DNA of 6,219 nt. Origin: an uncultured Acetatifactor sp. GTDB lineage: Bacteria > Bacillota > Clostridia > Lachnospirales > Lachnospiraceae. The position numbers and the translations under genes are program-made. The notes beneath the pieces were generated by a model. That model was not told the DNA's origin. It did no database searches and saw nothing but the letters and a program-made list of their open reading frames with translations. How positions within the stretch are numbered: position 1 is the stretch's first letter; each line of letters starts with the position of its first letter. This document shows, piece by piece, positions 1 to 4,827 of this stretch. The stretch is taken from assembly GCA_948496895.1 (NCBI GenBank), contig CAOOJO010000169.1, positions 1-6,219 on the forward strand, written 5' to 3'.

Positions 1-2795
1 CGGAGATCGAGCCCTTCGGCGGCGCGGCCACCTGCCTGGGCGGCGCCATCCGCGATCCCCTGTCCGGCAGGGGCTATGTGTACCAGGCCATGCGCGTCAC
101 CGGGGCGGCGGATCCCACCGTGCCCGTGGCGGACACCCTGAAGGGCAAGCTCCCCCAGAAGAAGCTGGTGCGGGGCGCGGCCTCGGGCTATTCCTCCTAC
201 GGCAACCAGATCGGCCTGGCCACGGGCTTCGTCAAGGAGATCTATCATCCCGACTATGTGGCCAAGCGCATGGAGATCGGCGCGGTCATGGGCGCTGCCC
301 CCAGGAAGAATGTGATCCGGGAGACCTCGGATCCGGGGGACATCATCATCCTCTTGGGCGGGCGCACCGGCCGGGACGGCTGCGGCGGGGCCACCGGATC
401 CTCCAAGGTGCACACCGAGCAGTCCATCGAGACCTGCGGCGCGGAGGTGCAGAAGGGAAATGCCCCCACGGAGCGCAAGATCCAGAGGCTGTTCCGCAGG
501 GAGGAGGTCAGCCGCATCATCAAGAAGTGCAACGACTTCGGCGCGGGCGGCGTGTCCGTGGCCATCGGCGAGCTGGCGGACGGCCTGCGGGTGGACCTGG
601 ACAAAGTGCCCAAGAAGTACGCGGGCTTGGACGGCACGGAGCTGGCCATCTCCGAGTCCCAGGAGCGCATGGCCGTGGTGGTGGATCCGAAGGACGTGGA
701 CGCGTTCCTGAAATATGCCGGGGAGGAGAACCTGGAGGCCGTGGCCGTGGCCGTGGTGACGGAAGAGCCCAGGCTGGTGCTGAGCTGGCGGGGGAAGGAG
801 ATCGTGAACTTAAAGCGCGCCTTCCTGGACACCAACGGCGCTCACCAGGAGACCAAGGTAAGGGTGGACATTCCGGACGAAAAAGAGAATTATTTTGAAC
901 GATATGCCGTTCCTGCGGTGGGAGAGGCCCTGGAAAGGAAGGACGTGAAGGCCGCATGGCTGGCGCTTTTGAACGATTTGAACGTATGCTCCCAGAAGGG
1001 CCTGGTGGAGATGTTCGACGCCTCCATCGGCGCGGGCAGCGTGCTGATGCCCTACGGCGGGAAGCACCAGCTCACCGAGACCCAGGCCATGGTGGCGAAG
1101 CTCCCTGTGCTGAAGGGCAGGACGGACACCGTCACCATGATGAGCTATGGCTTCGACCCCTATCTGTCCTCCTGGAGCCCCTACCACGGCGCGGTGTACG
1201 CGGTGGTGGAGTCCATGGCGAAGATCGCGGCAGGGGGCGGCGACGCCTCCAGGATAAGGTTCACCTTCCAGGAATATTTCCGCAGGATGACCGAGGATCC
1301 TGCCCGGTGGAGCCAGCCCTTCGCGGCGCTGCTGGGGGCCTATGATGCCCAGATCGGCTTCGGCCTGCCCTCCATCGGCGGCAAGGACAGCATGTCGGGC
1401 ACCTTCAACGACATCGACGTGCCGCCTACGCTGGTGTCCTTTGCGGTGGACATCGCAAGGCAATCCGATATGGTGACGCCGGAGCTGAAGGAGGCGGGGC
1501 ATAAGCTGATCCGCTTCCGGATAGAGAAGGACGATTTCGAAATCCCTGTGTACGATGAGACGGCGGCGCTCTATGACTACATCCACCGCCTGACCGGCAG
1601 CGGGGTGGCCGTGGCGGCCTATGCCCTGGACGCCAAGGGCGTGGCAGCGGCGGTGGCCAAGATGGCTTTTGGAAACAAGCTGGGCGTAGCCATCGATAGC
1701 GAGGTCACGGAGGCTGAGCTCTTTGGGAACGGCCTGGGGGACATCCTGGCAGAGGTAGCGGCGAGAGATGTGGCCGCTTTGCTGGAGTCCGGGTTCGACT
1801 GCAAGGTAATCGGCACGGTGACGGAGGAGCCCGCCTTTGTGTACGGCGATGTGCGGATCGGCATGGAGGAGGCGCTGGATGCTTGGACCTCCAGGCTGGA
1901 GAAGGTGTATCCCACCAAGGCGGTGCGGGAGAGCGCGGCTGTGGCAAGCGACTGCTACCGGGCGGAGGGCGTATACGTCTGCAAGCACAAGGTCGCGCGG
2001 CCTACCGTATTCATCCCTGTGTTCCCCGGGACGAACTGCGAGTATGACAGCGGGAAGGCCTTTGAGCGGGCCGGGGCGGACGTGGTCACGAAGGTGTTCC
2101 GGAACTTGAGCGCCCAGGACATCCGGGAATCCGTGGAGGAATTTGAGAAGGCCATCTCCCAGGCCCAGATCATCATGTTCCCCGGAGGCTTCTCCGCGGG
2201 CGACGAGCCGGACGGCAGCGCTAAGTTCTTCGCTACGGCTTTCCAGAATGAGAAGCTGAAGGAGGCGGTGACTGATTTGCTGCAGAAGAGGGACGGCCTG
2301 GCGCTGGGCATCTGCAATGGCTTCCAGGCGCTGGTCAAGCTGGGGCTTGTGCCCTGCGGCGAGATTCTGGGGCAGACTGCGGATTCGCCTACGCTGACCT
2401 TTAATACGATTAACCGGCATATCTCCAAGATGGTGTATACCAAGGTGGTTTCCAATAAATCGCCATGGCTCCAGGGCGCTGAGCTTGGCGGCGTGTACTG
2501 CAATCCGGCTTCCCATGGCGAGGGCAGGTTCGTTGCGCCGAAGGAATGGATAGACCGGCTCTTCGCGGAGGGCCAGGTGGCTACCCAGTACTGCGACCAG
2601 GCTGGCAATGTGTCCATGGACGAGGAGTACAATATCAATGGCTCCTATGCGGCCATCGAGGGCATCACCTCCCCTGACGGGCGGTGCCTGGGCAAGATGG
2701 CGCATTCGGAGCGGCGGGATGCGGGCGTGGCCATGAATATCTATGGAGAGCAGGATATCCGGATATTCGAGTCCGGGGTGGCGTATTTTAGATAA
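1..2795 (+). CDS. purL: Phosphoribosylformylglycinamidine synthase, single-chain PurL with C-terminal glutaminase (5'-partial)
   Basis: This cytosolic enzyme carries out the fourth step of de novo purine synthesis, converting FGAR, glutamine and ATP to FGAM. The gene enters from the left edge; the first whole codon is at base 3 and 930 codons remain. Clade II single-chain PurL is about 1,250 residues, so roughly 300 N-terminal residues are missing. In window codons, EIEPFGGAATC (1-11) is the classic PurL nucleotide-site motif, GGRTGRDGCGGATGSS starts at 119, NDFGAGGVS at about 177, and the second PurM-like half carries SIGGKDSMSGT from 457. The glutaminase domain begins near codon 667 (FPGTNCEYDS). 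Its triad is complete: nucleophile Cys771 in GICNGFQ, then His901 and Glu903 in AHSERR. No frameshift is visible and the gene ends in tandem stops (TAATAA). Fusion means no separate purQ or purS is needed. The gene is strongly GC-rich, which looks native. A GTG at base 78 is internal and is not the start. Confidence 0.97.
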   Translation, partial: EIEPFGGAATCLGGAIRDPLSGRGYVYQAMRVTGAADPTVPVADTLKGKLPQKKLVRGAASGYSSYGNQIGLATGFVKEIYHPDYVAKRMEIGAVMGAAPRKNVIRETSDPGDIIILLGGRTGRDGCGGATGSSKVHTEQSIETCGAEVQKGNAPTERKIQRLFRREEVSRIIKKCNDFGAGGVSVAIGELADGLRVDLDKVPKKYAGLDGTELAISESQERMAVVVDPKDVDAFLKYAGEENLEAVAVAVVTEEPRLVLSWRGKEIVNLKRAFLDTNGAHQETKVRVDIPDEKENYFERYAVPAVGEALERKDVKAAWLALLNDLNVCSQKGLVEMFDASIGAGSVLMPYGGKHQLTETQAMVAKLPVLKGRTDTVTMMSYGFDPYLSSWSPYHGAVYAVVESMAKIAAGGGDASRIRFTFQEYFRRMTEDPARWSQPFAALLGAYDAQIGFGLPSIGGKDSMSGTFNDIDVPPTLVSFAVDIARQSDMVTPELKEAGHKLIRFRIEKDDFEIPVYDETAALYDYIHRLTGSGVAVAAYALDAKGVAAAVAKMAFGNKLGVAIDSEVTEAELFGNGLGDILAEVAARDVAALLESGFDCKVIGTVTEEPAFVYGDVRIGMEEALDAWTSRLEKVYPTKAVRESAAVASDCYRAEGVYVCKHKVARPTVFIPVFPGTNCEYDSGKAFERAGADVVTKVFRNLSAQDIRESVEEFEKAISQAQIIMFPGGFSAGDEPDGSAKFFATAFQNEKLKEAVTDLLQKRDGLALGICNGFQALVKLGLVPCGEILGQTADSPTLTFNTINRHISKMVYTKVVSNKSPWLQGAELGGVYCNPASHGEGRFVAPKEWIDRLFAEGQVATQYCDQAGNVSMDEEYNINGSYAAIEGITSPDGRCLGKMAHSERRDAGVAMNIYGEQDIRIFESGVAYFR

Positions 2796-2802
2796 TAAAA
2801 GA

Positions 2803-2853
2803 GGCTATCCCGAGGCACACCCGAATATCCTGTGAGGGCAATTCAGGGTAGTC
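2803..2853 (+). other. Imperfect hairpin just downstream of purL
   Basis: Bases 2803-2814 (GGCTATCCCGAG) can pair with 2842-2853 (TTCAGGGTAGTC) as RNA. Eleven of twelve positions pair, counting three G-U wobbles, with one C-A mismatch. Inside the loop, CACA at 2816-2819 can pair with TGTG at 2831-2834, giving a branched or stacked shape. No T-run follows the right arm, so it is not a classic terminator for purL. Read on the other strand the stem is followed by TCTTTTATT, but no gene lies there to terminate. It may stabilise the purL 3' end or be a decayed element. Confidence 0.35.
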
Positions 2854-2878
2854 CCAGAAAGAGAATAAGCTATTATAC

Positions 2879-2922
2879 AATGACCTTGTAGAGAGGAGGA
2901 TTCCTTTCTATGAGGTCATTTT
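2879..2922 (+). terminator. Long perfect-stem hairpin, probable purL transcript terminator
   Basis: The left arm 2879-2897 (AATGACCTTGTAGAGAGGA) pairs without a break with the right arm 2902-2920 (TCCTTTCTATGAGGTCATT). The stem is 19 bp with three G-U wobbles, closed by the four-base loop GGAT. The right arm runs into TTTT at 2919-2922. A Rho-independent terminator fits the position between purL and a gene with its own promoter. Two points argue against: the T-tract is short and the base of the stem is AT-rich. A small palindromic repeat or structured RNA element is the alternative. Confidence 0.5.
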
Positions 2923-2997
2923 GGCGGTGCCTTTTGCCCTATAGTGGTACAAAATATTTGATTTAAATTTGACATATAGAGAAAAAATCTCCAAATA

Positions 2998-3020
2998 GGA
3001 ATATTTCATATTGAAATTCC
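2998..3020. promoter_or_regulatory. Possible operator palindrome over the ATPase -35 box
   Basis: The sequence has outer arms GGAAT (2998-3002) and ATTCC (3016-3020), with partial symmetry inside. Six of the eleven mirrored positions match. It covers the -35 hexamer at 3011-3016, where a repressor would be expected to bind. The region is very AT-rich, so chance symmetry is quite possible, and no regulator gene is present in the window. Confidence 0.2.
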
Positions 3021-3039
3021 CAACAATCCATAATATAAT
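3011..3039 (+). promoter_or_regulatory. Sigma-A promoter for the AAA15 ATPase
   Basis: A -35 box TTGAAA (3011-3016) is separated by exactly 17 bases from a perfect -10 box TATAAT (3034-3039). Transcription should start near 3045-3047, leaving a leader of about 26 bases. The ATPase therefore has its own promoter and need not be read through from purL. Confidence 0.75.
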
Positions 3040-3054
3040 GAAAACGCAGTCTGG

Positions 3055-3062
3055 AAAGGAGA
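3055..3062 (+). promoter_or_regulatory. Ribosome binding site of the ATPase
   Basis: AAAGGAGA lies about 10 bases before the ATG at 3072. This supports that ATG, whose product starts with MLIKISVENFKSF, the usual N-terminal beta strand of this ATPase family. Confidence 0.75.
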
Positions 3063-3071
3063 CGCGAATTT

Positions 3072-4427
3072 ATGTTGATTAAAATATCTGTGGAGAATTT
3101 CAAGTCTTTTGATCAAAAGGAAGAGCTTTCGATGATTTCTTCCAGCAAGATGCAGGGGAATAAAACACACCGCATGAAGATAAAGCAGACCAATCTGCTG
3201 ATGAATGCTGTTGTCTATGGAGCGAATGCATCCGGCAAGTCCAATCTGGTGGCCGCCTTTGCGTTTATCAAGACAGTGCTTATGGAGGGCCTGCCGGTTG
3301 ACTGCGTCAATGATTTCTGTAGGAACAGGGAGGCAAATAAGACCAGGGAAAGCGTATTTGAGCTGCAGTTTACGGCAGGAGATACCTTTTACGCCTATGG
3401 ATTCTCTGCGATACTGAGCCAGAGGAGGATTACGGAAGAATGGCTGTATGAGCTGATGCAGGACGGAGGCGCACATCAGCTGTTCATAAGAGAGGGCAGC
3501 GAAGCGCCTGTGCTGGGTGAGGGCGTAAGCCTTTCCGCATCTGAAAAAAGCAGATTCTATGTATACTCCGAGGATTTCGCAGGCCACGATACGCAGCTCT
3601 TCCTCACGGAGATGAACAGAGGCAAAAAGTATGCCCAAAATGCAAGGCTGATGTTCTTTCCGCAGGTATTCAGCTGGATCATGAACCATGTCATCGTCAT
3701 CAATCCGAACATGGGCATCTCTGATACAGAGGTATACTACAATGATGAGTCTTTGGAGAATATCAGCAGGCTGATACAGACCTTTGACACCGGCGTAACG
3801 GATATCAAGACAAGGAAAATCTCCATAGATGAAATGGGGAAGATGATTTCCGCGGAGGTGGTGCAGACTATCTTTGCGCATCTGAAAGCACAGATGCAGA
3901 TGACGAATCTGCCGGGCATCCAGATGACATGGAGAGTGGAGGGAGGATTCTTCAACATCCGTATCAGGGAGAATTCGGAACCCGAGATAACGACCCTTGT
4001 GCTCAGGCATGGGAAATCCGCTTTTGACTTCAGCTTTTCAGAGGAGTCGGATGGTACGAAGAGGCTTTTTGATTTGATTGACATGCTCCTTACGGATTGT
4101 TCGGACACCACCTTTGTGGTGGATGAGCTGGAGAGAAGCTTACATCCCAAGCTGACAGAGCATTTTCTGAGGCTATTCATGGAGGCGCATGAAGGTGTCA
4201 GAATGCAGCTTATATTTACGACTCACGAGGACACGATTATGGATCAGAGCCTGTTCCGCAGGGACGAGATATGGTTCGTGGAGAGAGATGCTGAAAATGC
4301 CAGCAGGATTTATTCGCTGGATCGGTTTAAGGAAAGATATGACAAGAAGCTGAGCAAGGCTTATCTGGAAGGAAGATATGGAGCCATTCCCGTTTTCCAG
4401 CAATTCTCTTTCCTGAAAGGAGAGTGA
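3072..4427 (+). CDS. AAA15/COG1106-family ATP-binding protein, RloA/AbiLi-like defence ATPase
   Basis: This is a complete 451-residue cytosolic protein of the SMC/ABC-like ATPase class. The N-terminus (ISVENFKSF) leads to Walker A GANASGKS at residues 50-57. A long variable middle follows, then an ABC-signature-like SDGTKRL (326-332), Walker B VVDELE with Asp351-Glu352, the LHP segment after it, and the switch histidine in TTHED (His385). The tail DEIWFVERD...YLEGRYGAIPVFQ is characteristic of COG1106. All ATPase motifs are intact, so the protein should be active. In this family such ATPases act as sensors or regulators paired with an effector encoded just downstream (RloB, AbiLii, or AriB in PARIS), often in phage defence; that role here is inferred. 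The gene has its own promoter, is less GC-rich than purL and the flotillin, and its stop overlaps the next start region. Transfer into this locus is likely. The exact subfamily cannot be fixed from motifs alone. Confidence 0.92.
   Translation: MLIKISVENFKSFDQKEELSMISSSKMQGNKTHRMKIKQTNLLMNAVVYGANASGKSNLVAAFAFIKTVLMEGLPVDCVNDFCRNREANKTRESVFELQFTAGDTFYAYGFSAILSQRRITEEWLYELMQDGGAHQLFIREGSEAPVLGEGVSLSASEKSRFYVYSEDFAGHDTQLFLTEMNRGKKYAQNARLMFFPQVFSWIMNHVIVINPNMGISDTEVYYNDESLENISRLIQTFDTGVTDIKTRKISIDEMGKMISAEVVQTIFAHLKAQMQMTNLPGIQMTWRVEGGFFNIRIRENSEPEITTLVLRHGKSAFDFSFSEESDGTKRLFDLIDMLLTDCSDTTFVVDELERSLHPKLTEHFLRLFMEAHEGVRMQLIFTTHEDTIMDQSLFRRDEIWFVERDAENASRIYSLDRFKERYDKKLSKAYLEGRYGAIPVFQQFSFLKGE
4416..4422 (+). 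promoter_or_regulatory. Ribosome binding site for the gene after the ATPase
   Basis: AAAGGAG lies inside the last codons of the ATPase and ends seven bases before the ATG at 4430, which is close to ideal spacing. A GTG at 4424 in the same frame overlaps the ATPase stop as GTGA. The arrangement shows that a second, translationally coupled gene once followed, even though its present reading frame is short. Confidence 0.6.
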
Positions 4428-4429
4428 GG

Positions 4430-4657
4430 ATGCCGGTACACACCTACACAAACTGGAATCGCCGTCCGTATGATCAGGAAGAGCAGATGGAACCTTTGGA
4501 TCAACCAGGATATCCATCGGCTGAAAGGCAAAGTCAGCAGCAATGTGGGAGCTGTCATAGAGGCAATCATAAACGAAAAACCGCATATCTGAAGAATGCC
4601 ATAGCGGATTATGGATGGAAGTGGAGCCGCAGACGCTCAAAAAGTATTTTGAGATAG
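4430..4657 (+). pseudogene. Remnant of the ATPase's partner gene (RloB/AbiLii-type suspected), internally deleted
   Basis: From the well-placed ATG at 4430 the frame starts plausibly (MPVHTYTNWNRRP, then EEQMEPLDQ). After about codon 25 it turns into a Gln/Ser/Arg-rich string that does not look like a natural protein, ending at TAG 4655-4657. From about base 4480 a different frame, the one used by the ATPase, reads like real protein: WINQDIHRLKGKV, then SSNVGAVIEAIINEKPHI, ending at TGA 4590-4592. The simplest inference is an N-terminal stub joined out of frame to a C-terminal stub, with the middle deleted near 4490-4505. A basic N-terminus with THKNW/NRR-like residues, directly behind a COG1106 ATPase, fits RloB-type partners as I recall them, but the conserved core that would prove this is absent. 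A genuine 75-residue protein is possible but less likely. Confidence 0.5.
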
Positions 4658-4678
4658 AAGACATGAAGTTTGTATACA
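4649..4678 (+). promoter_or_regulatory. Weak upstream promoter candidate for the flotillin
   Basis: TTGAGA (4649-4654, five of six matches) is followed after 18 bases by TATACA (4673-4678, four of six). It could be a second, weaker start for the flotillin transcript or a chance match. The better candidate lies about 85 bases downstream. Confidence 0.25.
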
Positions 4679-4734
4679 CAGCCAAACGTGCACTTTCCGC
4701 GCCGGTAAAGAGGTTTATCGTATCCGATTACAGC

Positions 4735-4763
4735 TTGCGGATGAAGAATCCGCATTATATAAT
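4735..4763 (+). promoter_or_regulatory. Sigma-A promoter for the flotillin gene
   Basis: A perfect -10 box TATAAT (4758-4763) has TTGCGG (4735-4740) 17 bases upstream. Only the TTG of the -35 matches, so the promoter may be weak or need an activator. Transcription would begin near 4769-4771, giving a leader of about 58 bases and making the flotillin independent of the ATPase cassette. Confidence 0.55.
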
Positions 4764-4767
4764 GAAT

Positions 4768-4790
4768 ACAGGACTGCAGGGCAGTCCTGT
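4768..4790. promoter_or_regulatory. Perfect 10-bp palindrome at the predicted flotillin transcription start
   Basis: The arms ACAGGACTGC (4768-4777) and GCAGTCCTGT (4781-4790) are exact reverse complements around the three-base centre AGG. No T-run follows, so it is not a terminator. Because it begins at the predicted +1, it could be an operator for a dimeric regulator or a stem-loop at the very 5' end of the mRNA that protects it from decay. The symmetry is seen directly; the role is inferred. Confidence 0.5.
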
Positions 4791-4812
4791 GAACCTGAGA
4801 GAGAGTTCCGGA

Positions 4813-4818
4813 AAGGAG
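4813..4818 (+). promoter_or_regulatory. Ribosome binding site that sets the flotillin start
   Basis: AAGGAG lies nine bases before ATG 4828. This favours 4828 over the adjacent ATG at 4831 and over in-frame upstream starts such as ATG 4615 and ATG 4663, which have no comparable site. The frame is open back to base 4573, so the choice matters. Confidence 0.7.
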
Positions 4819-4827
4819 AGGGTGGGT

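Noticed and set aside
810..2705. A 631-codon open frame on the minus strand
   Set aside because: It is antisense to purL, whose reading frame is certain from catalytic motifs. The predicted product is low-complexity Arg/His/Leu-rich sequence and is a GC-bias artefact.
2969..2997. A perfect TTGACA (2969-2974) as an alternative -35 for the ATPase
   Set aside because: No acceptable -10 lies 16-18 bases downstream (CAAATA at best), whereas TTGAAA-17-TATAAT a little further on is far better.
3006..4010. A 334-codon minus-strand frame opposite the ATPase
   Set aside because: The ATPase frame carries complete family motifs. The antisense product is Cys/His-rich with no recognisable domain or start signal.
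4506..4515. The 10-mer CAGGATATCC also occurs at 2751-2760, hinting at direct repeats around an insertion
   Set aside because: One copy is inside purL coding sequence and the other inside the remnant, not at the edges of the compositional change. A 10-base match in 6.2 kb with a palindromic core is plausible by chance.
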